Shown here piece by piece: positions 9,024 through 18,158 of a DNA stretch of 64,000 nucleotides. Made by a program: the position numbers and the translations under genes. Each line of letters starts with the position of its first letter. Within the stretch, counting starts at the first letter, position 1. Below the pieces are notes generated by a model. That model searched no databases. It saw nothing but the letters and a program-made list of their open reading frames with translations, and was not told where the DNA came from. Source of the stretch: Clostridiales bacterium UBA2432 (lineage in GTDB: Bacteria > Bacillota > Clostridia > Lachnospirales > Vallitaleaceae); the NCBI GenBank assembly GCA_002342805.1, contig DDQW01000067.1, forward strand, positions 1 to 64,000, read 5' to 3'.

Positions 9024-9776
9024 ATGATTAAAAATAATAGAATTATCAATTCCATAATAGCCTTGAGTTTGTACTTAGGTTTATTCTATTTTGTGACTAC
9101 ACGTGCAATTGGAGTGAAGCTGGATTTTAGTCCTTATGTTGCGTATAGAAAAGTTATATTCAACGGATGGATTACAACCATAGAAGTAAGTGTTCTTGGC
9201 GTTTTATTGTCTTTAATTGTAGGTCTTGTTTTGTATTTTATGAGTCAATCAAGTGTGTTGCTTGTAAAATATATTGCAGGAATCCACAAAACTATAATAT
9301 TTGGAACACCGCTACTTGTGATTGCAATTGTATCTTATTATTATATAGGAAGTGCTTTTGCAGTCGATTCAAAGCTTTTAGTTGGTGTGGTTACACTGGG
9401 CTTATATATTGGCGCTTATATTTCGGATATATATAAGGGGGCCATTGAATCTATTCATATCAATCAATGGCAAACAGCGAAAATGTTTGGGCTATCAAAA
9501 ATTCAAACCTATCGCTATGTCATCTTCCCACAAGTACTTAAGAGTATATTGCCGCCACTTGCAGGTCAGTTTGCATTAACGATTAAAGGAAGTGCATTGT
9601 TGTCCTATATGGCTTTGAATGAATTTTTTAATGAAATAAATGTTGTGCAATCAAGTTCGTTTCGTTTCGCGGAAGGGTTTGTTGTTGTGTCTTTGGGGTA
9701 TTGGATTATAACGGTGCCTTTAATTACCTTTGTACGAAAACTAGAAGAACAACTACATGTGCGAATTATTAAATAA
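9024..9776 (+). CDS. Amino-acid ABC transporter permease
   Basis: 250 residues with a short N-terminal membrane helix and the His/Glu/Gln-type permease core. The EAA-like loop that contacts the ATPase is seen as QWQTAKMFGLSKIQTYRYVIFPQ. There is only one permease gene, so it probably works as a homodimer. It lies 43 bp after the receptor gene and 20 bp before the ATPase gene. Confidence 0.88.
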   Translation: MIKNNRIINSIIALSLYLGLFYFVTTRAIGVKLDFSPYVAYRKVIFNGWITTIEVSVLGVLLSLIVGLVLYFMSQSSVLLVKYIAGIHKTIIFGTPLLVIAIVSYYYIGSAFAVDSKLLVGVVTLGLYIGAYISDIYKGAIESIHINQWQTAKMFGLSKIQTYRYVIFPQVLKSILPPLAGQFALTIKGSALLSYMALNEFFNEINVVQSSSFRFAEGFVVVSLGYWIITVPLITFVRKLEEQLHVRIIK

Positions 9777-9796
9777 GAGAGAGGGCTTGGTGAATC

Positions 9797-10522
9797 GTGA
9801 AATTAAAACTTGATTACGTTGATAAATACTATGATAATATTAAGGTCTTAGATCAACTTAAGTTATCTGTAGAAAATATAAAAGTGCTTGCGCTTATCGG
9901 ACCCTCAGGAAGTGGGAAGTCCACACTTCTACGGTTGATAGCTGGACTTGAAACATTTGAAAGCGGTAATATTGAATTAAACAATCAAGCCATTGACAAG
10001 GTGAATTTGGCAGATTATCGTAAACATATAGGTTTTGTTTTTCAAGACCATAATCTGTTTAATCACTTGTCGGTCATTGATAATATATGCTTGGTGATGG
10101 AAAAAGTCCATCACCGAAAGCATTCAGAAGCTAAAAAAGAAGTTGAAGCACTATTAACAAAATTCGGGTTAATTGATCACAAGAATAAGCACCCTCATCA
10201 AATTAGTGGTGGACAGTCCCAACGTGTGTCAATCGTAAGAGCCCTTGCTATACAACCGGAAGTAATATTACTTGATGAACCAACATCAAGTTTAGACCCG
10301 GTACTTACCTTTGAAGTATTAAAATCCATTGAAACTTTGGTGGAAGATAAAAAAGATGTCATCTTAGTAACCCATGAAATCGGCTTTGCAAAAGAGGTTG
10401 CTGACTACATCGTTTATATGGAAGAGGGAAAGATTATTGAACATGGGCACGCAGATATTCTAGCAAGACCACAAACAGAGAAACTAAGAGTGTTTTTGGA
10501 TAAAGTCCTAACATTTCATTAA
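9797..10522 (+). CDS. Amino-acid ABC transporter ATP-binding protein
   Basis: 241 residues that power the importer. Walker A is GPSGSGKST, the Q-loop FVFQDHNLF, the signature ISGGQSQRV, Walker B VILLDEPTS and the H-loop VTHE; all are intact. It starts with GTG after a GAGAGAGGG ribosome site at about 9777-9785. It is third in the receptor-permease-ATPase operon. The DUF3783 gene follows 11 bp later, so read-through into that group is likely. Confidence 0.9.
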   Translation: MKLKLDYVDKYYDNIKVLDQLKLSVENIKVLALIGPSGSGKSTLLRLIAGLETFESGNIELNNQAIDKVNLADYRKHIGFVFQDHNLFNHLSVIDNICLVMEKVHHRKHSEAKKEVEALLTKFGLIDHKNKHPHQISGGQSQRVSIVRALAIQPEVILLDEPTSSLDPVLTFEVLKSIETLVEDKKDVILVTHEIGFAKEVADYIVYMEEGKIIEHGHADILARPQTEKLRVFLDKVLTFH

Positions 10523-10533
10523 GGAGGAATATA

Positions 10534-10938
10534 ATGTCGTTTAGTCGAATGGATTTAGAAGATCGAAAACGTCCAGAAGGGCGTAATGCTATTTTGATTT
10601 ATGGATATAGTGAAGAAGGTGTGCAGACCTTAAAAACAATCATGGTCGAGGCAGGTATTGATGAGCTTATCTATATTGAGCAGGCAGATTGTAATCAACA
10701 AATCAAAGAAATTATTTCAGATAAGGAAACAGAGGCTGTGTCATCCTATCATGAACATGATGATAAAGTGATTGTTTTTAACAGTACAAGTCAATATGAG
10801 GTCAATACATTTATTACAAAATTGTTTAAGGAAGTTGATGTGCGACCTATTGTAGCAATGGTGACGCCAACAAGTGAAAAATGGCAGTTTAGCGATTTGG
10901 TTGAAGAGCTGAAACGAGAAAAAGAGGCGTTAAAATAA
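10534..10938 (+). CDS. DUF3783 domain protein
   Basis: 134 residues, soluble, function unknown. The core (NAILIYGYSEEGVQTLKTIM near the start and the C-terminal VTPTSEKWQFSDLVEEL) matches DUF3783, a small family common in Clostridia. A strong AAGGAGG precedes the ATG. Its stop overlaps the next start by one base (TAATG), which points to coupled expression with the UPF0316 protein. Nothing in the sequence shows a catalytic site. Confidence 0.75.
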   Translation: MSFSRMDLEDRKRPEGRNAILIYGYSEEGVQTLKTIMVEAGIDELIYIEQADCNQQIKEIISDKETEAVSSYHEHDDKVIVFNSTSQYEVNTFITKLFKEVDVRPIVAMVTPTSEKWQFSDLVEELKREKEALK

Positions 10939-11471
10939 TGAATATTATGAGTGAACCCATATACGTATATTTTATTATCTTTGTTGTAAAGATTATTGAA
11001 GTTACAATGGCAACAATACGTATAGTGCTTGTCACTAAAGGCGAACGTATAAAAGGAGCTATGATTGGGCTTGTTGAAGTTGTTATATGGGCTCTTTTAG
11101 TATCGAAAGTACTAGCAAATCTGACAGAAGATCCCTTTAAACTTGTGGTGTACGCACTGGGATTTTCCATTGGTACATTTTCAGGTTCTTTCTTCGAACA
11201 AAAATTAGGATTCGGGAGTGTTCGTGTTGAGATTATTGTGAAAGAAAGTTCAGGTAAAGAATTGGGAAAAGCGCTTCGAGCAAATGGATTTGCCGTTACT
11301 GAAGTTGTTGGTCAGGGAATGAATCATCCGCGTTCGGTGCTTATTATGCATATTAAGCGTAAACGGTCTGCAGAAGCGATTAATTTAATTAAGCAATTGG
11401 AGCATAATGCGGTCATTACGATTAATGACGTGAAACCTGTTTATGGAGGATATGGAATCCTAAAAAAATAA
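10938..11471 (+). CDS. UPF0316/DUF2179-type membrane protein
   Basis: 177 residues. Three membrane segments lie in the first 90 residues, followed by a C-terminal soluble domain of DUF2179 type (GFGSVRVEIIVKESSGKELG onward), which in related proteins is thought to be a small ligand-binding or regulatory unit. Function is unknown. It is embedded between the DUF3783 gene (1-bp overlap) and the FetAB-like exporter (15-bp gap), so it may belong to the same unit. The family match is good; the role is not. Confidence 0.8.
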   Translation: MNIMSEPIYVYFIIFVVKIIEVTMATIRIVLVTKGERIKGAMIGLVEVVIWALLVSKVLANLTEDPFKLVVYALGFSIGTFSGSFFEQKLGFGSVRVEIIVKESSGKELGKALRANGFAVTEVVGQGMNHPRSVLIMHIKRKRSAEAINLIKQLEHNAVITINDVKPVYGGYGILKK

Positions 11472-11486
11472 TCAAGGAGAAAATCA

Positions 11487-12116
11487 ATGGATTATGACAT
11501 TCAGTTTAAAGACTTAATGATAAAATTCGGGGAAAAGACCATTGTTGAAGGTTATAATTTGAACATAAAAAAAGGCGAAAAAGTATTAATTTCCGGAAAA
11601 TCAGGAACGGGTAAATCTAGTTTAATCAAGGCGCTTTTGGGATTCGTGGAATATGAAGCGGGTGAGATATTCGTTCAAGGAAGCGCTATTGAAGGCAAAG
11701 ATTTTAGAGAGGTTCGAAATCAGTTTGCTTACGTCAATCAAGATGTAACTATTCGTAAAGGGAATGTAAAGAATTATTTGCTTAGTATTCAAAGCTACAA
11801 ACATAATTCCTTAGAGTTTTCTGGCGATTATTTGTTAGACGATGAATTGATGAACTATTTTGAATTTGATCCCCACTATGTCTTAAAAAATTCTGAAGAT
11901 TTATCAGGAGGAGAACGACAAAGACTCGGAATTATTTTGGCAATCATGCTAAAGCGTCCCATTTTTTTGTTGGATGAAATAACCTCGGGCCTTGATAAAG
12001 AACTGAAGAAAAAAACTGTCGATTATTTTGCCCAATGTGAAGAAACCGTCATTGCAATAAGTCATGACCAAATATGGGAAGACCAAGGGGCGTTTAGAAA
12101 GGTAAGGTGGGCTTAA
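11487..12116 (+). CDS. fetA: ABC transporter ATP-binding protein, FetA-like
   Basis: 209 residues, a short ABC ATPase with Walker A SGKSGTGKS, signature LSGGERQR and Walker B IFLLDEITSGLD. Its pairing with a UPF0014/FetB-type permease, whose start overlaps its stop (TAATG), marks it as the FetA partner. The E. coli pair is linked to iron export and peroxide resistance. Iron as substrate here is inferred from that family only. Confidence 0.8.
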   Translation: MDYDIQFKDLMIKFGEKTIVEGYNLNIKKGEKVLISGKSGTGKSSLIKALLGFVEYEAGEIFVQGSAIEGKDFREVRNQFAYVNQDVTIRKGNVKNYLLSIQSYKHNSLEFSGDYLLDDELMNYFEFDPHYVLKNSEDLSGGERQRLGIILAIMLKRPIFLLDEITSGLDKELKKKTVDYFAQCEETVIAISHDQIWEDQGAFRKVRWA

Positions 12117-12916
12117 TGGGTGTTGAACCAATAGGAACACTGAATTTGATTTTTCTAGTTGCCCTTGTGATACCGATTTTTATATTTAATCGAAGCATAG
12201 GTATCACTCAAACAAAAAAAATTATTATTTCTATAGCGAGGATGGTTATCCAGTTAACGATTGTTGGAATCTATTTGCAATATATTTTTGACTTAAATAA
12301 TATTTGGTTGAATATTGCTTATATCATTGTTATGATGGTAGTAGCAACGATTGCTATTGGTGGTTCGATTCCCATAAAACGCACAATTGTTTTTTTGCCG
12401 GTTTTAATTTCCTTACTGATCCCAAATATATTGATGTTACTTTTCTTTAATGGTCTTGTCATCCAAATTGATCAAATCTTTGAAGCAAAGTATATTATTA
12501 CAATTGGGGGCATGCTCTTAGGTAACGGACTGAATGGAAATATGATTGGATTATCTACTTTTTATAATGGATTAATTAAAAATGAAGAAGTTTATCACTA
12601 CGATTTGATGCTTGGAGCAACAAAATTTGAAGCCCTAAAACCTTATTTTAAAGAAGCTGTTTTAGTTTCAGTTAATCCGACCATTGCATCAATTGCTACA
12701 ATTGGTTTAGTTTCACTACCTGGAATGATGACTGGTCAGATCCTAGGTGGAACGATTCCGATTGAGGCGATTCGATACCAAATTGCGATTATGATTGCAA
12801 TATTTATTACCAAGTACTTTAATATATATTTGGCTATAGTATTATCATCAAAGAATATGTTTAACGCTAAATGTCAGATGAAGAAGCAGTTTCTAAAAGA
12901 GGAGGTACCATCGTGA
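12116..12916 (+). CDS. fetB: ABC transporter permease, FetB/UPF0014 family
   Basis: About 266 residues and seven hydrophobic segments. The block GMLLGNGLNGNMIGLSTFYN and the later SLPGMMTGQILGG are family hallmarks. An in-frame GTG at 12107 is possible, but ATG 12116 overlaps the ATPase stop and has AAGG upstream, so I chose it. It forms an exporter with the ATPase just upstream, probably for a metal. Its end overlaps by 4 bp the start of the SH3 lipoprotein. Confidence 0.85.
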   Translation: MGVEPIGTLNLIFLVALVIPIFIFNRSIGITQTKKIIISIARMVIQLTIVGIYLQYIFDLNNIWLNIAYIIVMMVVATIAIGGSIPIKRTIVFLPVLISLLIPNILMLLFFNGLVIQIDQIFEAKYIITIGGMLLGNGLNGNMIGLSTFYNGLIKNEEVYHYDLMLGATKFEALKPYFKEAVLVSVNPTIASIATIGLVSLPGMMTGQILGGTIPIEAIRYQIAIMIAIFITKYFNIYLAIVLSSKNMFNAKCQMKKQFLKEEVPS

Positions 12917-13728
12917 AAAAAGTGATTATATATTTTAGTCTCATGCTCCTTCTAATGGGATGTACTCTAGAAACAGTTGATGTCGGAGAAGACAACGATG
13001 AATCAACGGAGCAAGAGGTAATTGTTGAAACCGTATTTGAACCCCGAACAGTCTCTGCAAGCTATATCAATGTAGAAGCAGAGCGGTTAAACGTTCGAAG
13101 TGATGCAGATATTGAAAGTACACAAGTCGGCGCAGTCTATAAAAATGATAAATTTCAAGTTATTGATGAAAAAGAAGATTCGCAAAAAAGACTATGGTAT
13201 CTCGTGGAATTTGAGCCAAATAAACAAGGATATGTCGCAGGATGGTTTTGTGCTCAAACGGAGATTACGATTCGCGTTGAAGAAGATTCAACACAAATCG
13301 TAGATATTGAAGTTATGCCAATTCCTCAGTATATTGATAATCCTTTTAAACCCAATGAAATCAATGTAGGCGATCAAATTGTCGGTATGTTAGTTAAAGA
13401 AATTAGCCAAATTGATAACCTTAACAAAATCGTCTTTGATGGTGAAGTGGAACTTACCGGAACGTTCTATCATGAGACATCCCGATTATCTTTTGGAACA
13501 GTTGTTCGTTTTGTTCCGGATGAAGCATCGAGTGTTTTGTTGCCAAGAATGGGCGATGATATATCTGGAGTATGGTTTATCCTAAACGATTACAGTGAGG
13601 TTGCCAATAAATTTGGTGAAGTCGGAACCCAAGGTTTTGCAACGATGAAGATCAAAGATTATACCATCGGCTATGGCGTTGAGGATGCCTATAATCAAGC
13701 AACACTTGTATCTGTAACGATAGAATAG
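12913..13728 (+). CDS. SH3-domain lipoprotein
   Basis: About 271 residues. It has a lipoprotein signal with lipobox LLMGC, an acidic linker, then a bacterial SH3 domain (AERLNVRSDADIES to QGYVAGWF), a fold that often binds peptidoglycan. The C-terminal half is an unassigned beta-rich domain. The start is GTG 12913, 7 nt after GAGGAGG at 12899-12905. This start lies inside the permease gene, giving a 4-bp overlap. It is probably anchored on the outer face of the membrane; its role is unknown. Confidence 0.8.
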   Translation: MKKVIIYFSLMLLLMGCTLETVDVGEDNDESTEQEVIVETVFEPRTVSASYINVEAERLNVRSDADIESTQVGAVYKNDKFQVIDEKEDSQKRLWYLVEFEPNKQGYVAGWFCAQTEITIRVEEDSTQIVDIEVMPIPQYIDNPFKPNEINVGDQIVGMLVKEISQIDNLNKIVFDGEVELTGTFYHETSRLSFGTVVRFVPDEASSVLLPRMGDDISGVWFILNDYSEVANKFGEVGTQGFATMKIKDYTIGYGVEDAYNQATLVSVTIE

Positions 13729-13736
13729 GGGGGCTT

Positions 13737-15614
13737 ATGCAAGAGACTGAACAATACACGAAGTTGGTTAATGCGATTGAATTTTTTTCTCAACGATTTT
13801 CTCTTGAGAATATGCTTGAATATATATTTGATTTTTCAGTAGAATTGATTCATCCGGCATCGTGCATACTCATTGTTGAAAATGATGGCCTATATGAAGT
13901 CGAACATTACAAAGGCGCATATAATCATACACTGTCCTTTTCGAAAGAGCCTCATCATAATGAACTTGTGTATTTTCATGCAGGCTTGATTAATGAAGAA
14001 CGCTTAAGCTCTTACATACCAAGTGAACTATTTTTAAAAGAAAAACCTAAGTATGCTATTCCTCTTATTATGGGGAAAAGCTTACTTGGGTTTGTGGCAT
14101 TTTATAAAGAGGACGTTACAGAAGGTGACCTAATCATAGCCGAAGCCTTAATGAATTTGTTTAGTTTATCGTTATCGAATTATGAATCATATCGTTCTCT
14201 CGAACAAGTTAAGAAAAAATTGGATGCAAAAGTATTCAACCTTTTTGCGATTAATCAGGCGTCAAAAGCATTGCTGAGTGAGCTTAATGTAGGCCAAGTT
14301 ATTCAAATGACAAACAGTGTCTTTTCTGAATTGACACAAAGTCGTATCACATCGATTTATATTTTTGACGACATTGGACAGCGATATGAATGCATGAATT
14401 TAATTGATGTATATAATAAAATTCACTTTAGGCCTTCCTTTATTCATAGTAAAAATATTAAGAATAACCAATGCGGAGTAGTTATTGATTATGATAATCC
14501 CCATGAAAGACAATTGTTTTCCGATTTCTTTTCTGAGTCTATAAGTGTATTAGATACTTATGAAACAAAGTATATTATTAATCTAATTCAAGATGGATAT
14601 TTGCTTGGCTTTGTTACCTTAAGTAGAAAAGTCAATGAAAGCGACTATGAGAGAGAGATTTTTGAATTGATTGAAAGTCTTGCATCGGCAACATATATTG
14701 CAGTGGCCAATGCAAGAAATATGGAAGCACTTAAAAATCATCGTCAACTCTTGCAAGAAAAGTTTACACGATTACAAGTTATGAATAATCTTGTTAAGAA
14801 CTTGAATTTGGCTCAAGATATCGAAAATTTAGGAGAGCTTACCTTAGAGACCTTAAAAGTAGCATTTGGATACAAGTCAAGTTGTTTTGCCTTGTTCAAT
14901 CAGAGTGATGCCTCTTTTCGAATTCAAAATCAACTTCATTTGGAAACTGAAGGCACTCATTTTTCCATGAAGGATGAATTAGAGCTTTTGAAAAATGGAA
15001 AAGCGGTTATAAAGTATTCGGCGGATGATGTCGCTAGTTTGCTTGCAGAAGTTTATACGGATAACCTTTACGAGTCTGTACAGGGGGCAATTATAGTTCC
15101 CTTGTACATCGATCATATTCTTCCGGAATTACTTGGAATTATATGTTTGTTTTCTGTCGAAAAAGGACTTATGTTTTCGGAGGAAAATTTATTAACATTA
15201 GAAACGATTGCTAATCATATTGCACCGATTGTAAAACAATTGAATGAGGTCGAGAATGTTCGATTGAATTATATTCGAGATGAGGCTATAGAGTTTGTGA
15301 ACATTCTTTCTGAGTTTGTCGATAATATGCGCTATAGTACAGAGTCTTTTTACATTATTCTGGCAATGGCCAAAGACAAACAATTGTTTCGTCGACAAGT
15401 GGTTTCCGACATAAAAGAACAAAACAAATATACCTTTTCATTGGATAAAAACACCTTGGGAATGTTAACATATACAGACGAGGGCAAAGAACAATTATGT
15501 GATTTATTAAGTGAGGCCTATACCTATGAAGTTTTAGCAATTAAGGATGAAGATATTCCGGTCGAGAGTATTTTAAAACAGATTGAAAAAATTGTTTTTT
15601 CGAAAGACGTATAG
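13737..15614 (+). CDS. Multi-GAF-domain signalling protein
   Basis: 625 residues, no membrane segment. At least two, probably three, GAF-like sensor domains can be made out (roughly 17-155, 165-330 and 355-515), each ending in helices with the typical pattern. The last 100 residues (from about 520) look like a very degenerate GGDEF fold with no GGDEF motif, so cyclic-di-GMP synthesis is unlikely. It may bind a small molecule and act through protein contact. It sits 8 bp after the SH3 lipoprotein and 16 bp before a Crp/Fnr regulator, which suggests a shared signal path. Confidence 0.7.
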   Translation: MQETEQYTKLVNAIEFFSQRFSLENMLEYIFDFSVELIHPASCILIVENDGLYEVEHYKGAYNHTLSFSKEPHHNELVYFHAGLINEERLSSYIPSELFLKEKPKYAIPLIMGKSLLGFVAFYKEDVTEGDLIIAEALMNLFSLSLSNYESYRSLEQVKKKLDAKVFNLFAINQASKALLSELNVGQVIQMTNSVFSELTQSRITSIYIFDDIGQRYECMNLIDVYNKIHFRPSFIHSKNIKNNQCGVVIDYDNPHERQLFSDFFSESISVLDTYETKYIINLIQDGYLLGFVTLSRKVNESDYEREIFELIESLASATYIAVANARNMEALKNHRQLLQEKFTRLQVMNNLVKNLNLAQDIENLGELTLETLKVAFGYKSSCFALFNQSDASFRIQNQLHLETEGTHFSMKDELELLKNGKAVIKYSADDVASLLAEVYTDNLYESVQGAIIVPLYIDHILPELLGIICLFSVEKGLMFSEENLLTLETIANHIAPIVKQLNEVENVRLNYIRDEAIEFVNILSEFVDNMRYSTESFYIILAMAKDKQLFRRQVVSDIKEQNKYTFSLDKNTLGMLTYTDEGKEQLCDLLSEAYTYEVLAIKDEDIPVESILKQIEKIVFSKDV

Positions 15615-15630
15615 AGAGTAGGGATATTTT

Positions 15631-16332
15631 ATGGAAGCAAGATATATTGAACACTTGATGCGAACCCCTCTTTTTGCAAATATTGACGCCAAGGAATTAG
15701 AGTATGTCCTGGTTTGCTTGAAACCATCCTTTCATAAGTACCAAGCCAACGATATGATTACGATGGAAGGGCATCCATTTACAGGTATTGGAGTCGTTAT
15801 TGAAGGCGAAGTCAAGGTGACTAAGACCAACGAAGCCGGAGATCGAATCATCATGAGTATTCTTGGTGAAGGTGGCATCTTTGGTGAGATGGTTGCTTTT
15901 TCGTCAATGAACCAGTGGCCAGCCTCGGTTGTTGCAAGTAGGGACACAGAGATTTTCTTTATCAAGCCAGATATAATTGTTAATCAATGTAGTCGCATGT
16001 GTATGGGACATCGCCAGCTAACGATTAATCTTCTGCATTTAATCTCGGATAAAGCCTTGGCTTTGAATCGAAAGGTGAGTTATCTATCCATCAAAAGCAT
16101 GCGTGGGAAACTTGCAAAATTCCTAATGGAAGAATACCATCAGCATCAAAAGCATACCTTTGATATTCGCTTTAATCGAAATGAACTTTCGGAATTTTTA
16201 CATGTATCTAGACCGTCTATGTCTAGAGAACTGTCTCGAATGAAAGATGAAGGAATTTTAGATTATTATCAAAACACATTTCGCCTAATAAATATGAAAA
16301 AAATGAGTGAATATGCAAGTTATCTAAATTAG
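15631..16332 (+). CDS. Crp/Fnr-family transcription regulator
   Basis: 233 residues. The cyclic-nucleotide-binding-like beta barrel occupies about 15-130 (GEVKVTK, GEGGIFGEM). The helix-turn-helix sits near 185-215 (FNRNELSEFLHVSRPSMSREL). The usual cAMP-binding Arg-Ser pair is not clear and there is no N-terminal Cys cluster as in Fnr, so the ligand is unknown. It follows the GAF protein by 16 bp and is probably co-transcribed with it. A new promoter follows its stop. Confidence 0.88.
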   Translation: MEARYIEHLMRTPLFANIDAKELEYVLVCLKPSFHKYQANDMITMEGHPFTGIGVVIEGEVKVTKTNEAGDRIIMSILGEGGIFGEMVAFSSMNQWPASVVASRDTEIFFIKPDIIVNQCSRMCMGHRQLTINLLHLISDKALALNRKVSYLSIKSMRGKLAKFLMEEYHQHQKHTFDIRFNRNELSEFLHVSRPSMSRELSRMKDEGILDYYQNTFRLINMKKMSEYASYLN

Positions 16333-16367
16333 CATATGATAAGATGTGAAAAAAAATTTAATGCATC

Positions 16368-16396
16368 TTGTATACAATAAACATAAATGATATAAT
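16368..16396 (+). promoter_or_regulatory. Sigma-A-type promoter of the phosphate-transport pair
   Basis: TTGTAT (16368-16373), a 17-nt spacer and a perfect TATAAT (16391-16396), about 20 nt before the DUF47 gene. Confidence 0.7.
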
Positions 16397-16419
16397 AGAC
16401 AGTGATTGGTGGTGAAGTT

Positions 16420-17079
16420 ATGTTTTTCTCTAAAACAAACAAAATTATTGAGCAGTTAGAACTTCATTCAAACATAGTCCAAGAATGCTTTACAAGGTTT
16501 CAGCAAAGTTTTGAAAAAGTTGCTCAAGCACCGGAACAAAAGTATCTTGTTGAACTTGAACCGATGGTAGATGAATTAAGTCAACTTGAGAAGCGAGCCG
16601 ACCGAATTCGACATGAAGTGATTCGCTATCTTCTCAATGGTGGTTTTCTAGTTGATAACAGAAAATCGACAATGCGTTTAATCGAAGGGCTTGATCATGT
16701 TGCGGATATATCCGAAGATATTATTCAAATGATTGTCTATGAGAAGATTCAATTGCCTAAGTGGTTTATGCAACAGATTATAGAGATCAACACAATCACA
16801 AACCAACAATTAAAACTATATATCAATCTTATGAACAAGATTGTATCTGACTATAATCTTGAAGACGTCGTGTCTGATTTGGGAAAAATTGAAGCTTTAG
16901 AATCCAAAGTTGATACAATAGAAATTGCGACAATTAAGCAAGTATTTAACATGCCCGACTTCGAATTAGCATATAAAAACCAGTTAAAAGGCTTGATAAA
17001 TATGGTTGCCGAGATTTCGGACAAGATTGAAGACTTGTCTGATGAAGTTGAGATCATATTGGCTTCTAGGAGGATTTAA
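16420..17079 (+). CDS. DUF47 (PhoU-like) phosphate transport regulator
   Basis: About 219 residues, all-helical, with the heptad-like acidic pattern of the DUF47/PhoU-like family. These proteins are usually encoded next to a PiT transporter and are thought to control it. The ORF could open at GTG 16402, but ATG 16420 has GGTGG in a better place and leaves room after the promoter. Its stop overlaps the transporter start by one base (TAATG). The regulatory role is inferred from this conserved pairing. Confidence 0.88.
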   Translation: MFFSKTNKIIEQLELHSNIVQECFTRFQQSFEKVAQAPEQKYLVELEPMVDELSQLEKRADRIRHEVIRYLLNGGFLVDNRKSTMRLIEGLDHVADISEDIIQMIVYEKIQLPKWFMQQIIEINTITNQQLKLYINLMNKIVSDYNLEDVVSDLGKIEALESKVDTIEIATIKQVFNMPDFELAYKNQLKGLINMVAEISDKIEDLSDEVEIILASRRI

Positions 17080-18023
17080 TGAGTGTTTTGTCCTTATTAT
17101 CCGGTGCGTTTTTAGGCTGGGGTCTTGGCGCGAATGATTCGGCGAATATATTTGGAACAGCGGTACATAGTCGTGTGGTTTCTTTCCGACTCGCAATTAC
17201 ATTAACAGCAATTTTTGTTATTTTAGGGGCAACTTTAGAAGGACATCAAGGTGTTGTAAAAGTGAGTAGTCTCTCTGCAACAAATGGAATTTTAACCTTA
17301 TCAAATGCAACATTTGTTATGTTTGCAGCAGGTTTAACGGTTCTCTTAATGACACTGTTTGAACTTCCTGTATCAACAAGTCAAGCAGTAATTGGTGCAA
17401 TACTTGGGCATGGATTTTTAGTGGGACAAGGAAATCTAGGAACAGCCAAGCAATTCTTTGGCGCATGGATTTTCACTCCAATCGGTGGGATGCTCTTTGC
17501 TATGATTCTATATGGAATCATAAAAAATCATTTTGAAAAACGATTGACCAACTTTCGCTTTTTTCAGATTTTTATTCGTTATGGATATATTTTTGCCGGC
17601 ATCTTCGGAGCCTATAGCTTAGGGGCCAATAATGCTGCAAATGTTTTTGGTGTTATATCATCAGTATCAGGTGGGTGGATTACATCCTATGCAGGACTTT
17701 TGGGAGGACTAGCAATCGCACTTGGAGTTTTAACCTATTCAAAACCGGTCATGAAGACGGTTGGTAAAGGAATATTACCTCTATCGGATATAACAGGATT
17801 TATAGTTGTAATAGCCTCAGCCATTACAGTTTACATATATGCGCGTGTAGGAATACCGGTATCCACGAGTCAAGCCGTTGTCGGTTCACTTGTTGGAATC
17901 GGATTAATTAAAGATTATCGGATTATTAATATAAAACTTTTGTATCGTATATTGATTGGGTGGTTTATGACACCGGCCATATCAGGTTTGCTGAGTTATC
18001 TTTTGCTCACAATTTTTATATAG
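17079..18023 (+). CDS. PiT-family inorganic phosphate transporter
   Basis: 314 residues with about eight or more membrane segments, on the short side for PiT. The internal duplication is clear: GANDSANIFG and GANNAANVFG in the two halves, and PVSTSQAVIG and PVSTSQAVVG later in each half. These are the PiT signature. It imports phosphate with a cation (H+ or Na+, not decidable here). It is translationally coupled to the DUF47 gene. Confidence 0.92.
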   Translation: MSVLSLLSGAFLGWGLGANDSANIFGTAVHSRVVSFRLAITLTAIFVILGATLEGHQGVVKVSSLSATNGILTLSNATFVMFAAGLTVLLMTLFELPVSTSQAVIGAILGHGFLVGQGNLGTAKQFFGAWIFTPIGGMLFAMILYGIIKNHFEKRLTNFRFFQIFIRYGYIFAGIFGAYSLGANNAANVFGVISSVSGGWITSYAGLLGGLAIALGVLTYSKPVMKTVGKGILPLSDITGFIVVIASAITVYIYARVGIPVSTSQAVVGSLVGIGLIKDYRIINIKLLYRILIGWFMTPAISGLLSYLLLTIFI

Positions 18024-18052
18024 TTTACTTTAAATCATGAAACTGATATAAT
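18024..18052 (+). promoter_or_regulatory. Promoter of pyruvate:ferredoxin oxidoreductase
   Basis: TTTACT (18024-18029), a 17-nt spacer and an extended TGATATAAT with TATAAT at 18047-18052. It gives a leader of about 100 nt, which includes a small hairpin near 18061-18081 (CTTAAA/TTTAAG). Confidence 0.65.
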
Positions 18053-18158
18053 GACTTTAGGCTTAAAGACCTTGTTTAAGCGTAGAGTTTATATATATGG
18101 TCATTGCTTTTTGCAGTTGACCGCAACATATTTTTTTAAATTTCAAGGAGGTATAATA

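Noticed and set aside
16420..18023. DUF47-PiT pair as a novel system
   Set aside because: This is a common, well-known gene pairing for phosphate uptake.
18051..18158. N-terminal extension of the pyruvate:ferredoxin oxidoreductase frame
   Set aside because: It begins within the promoter -10 box; the AAGGAGG site and family length put the start at 18159.
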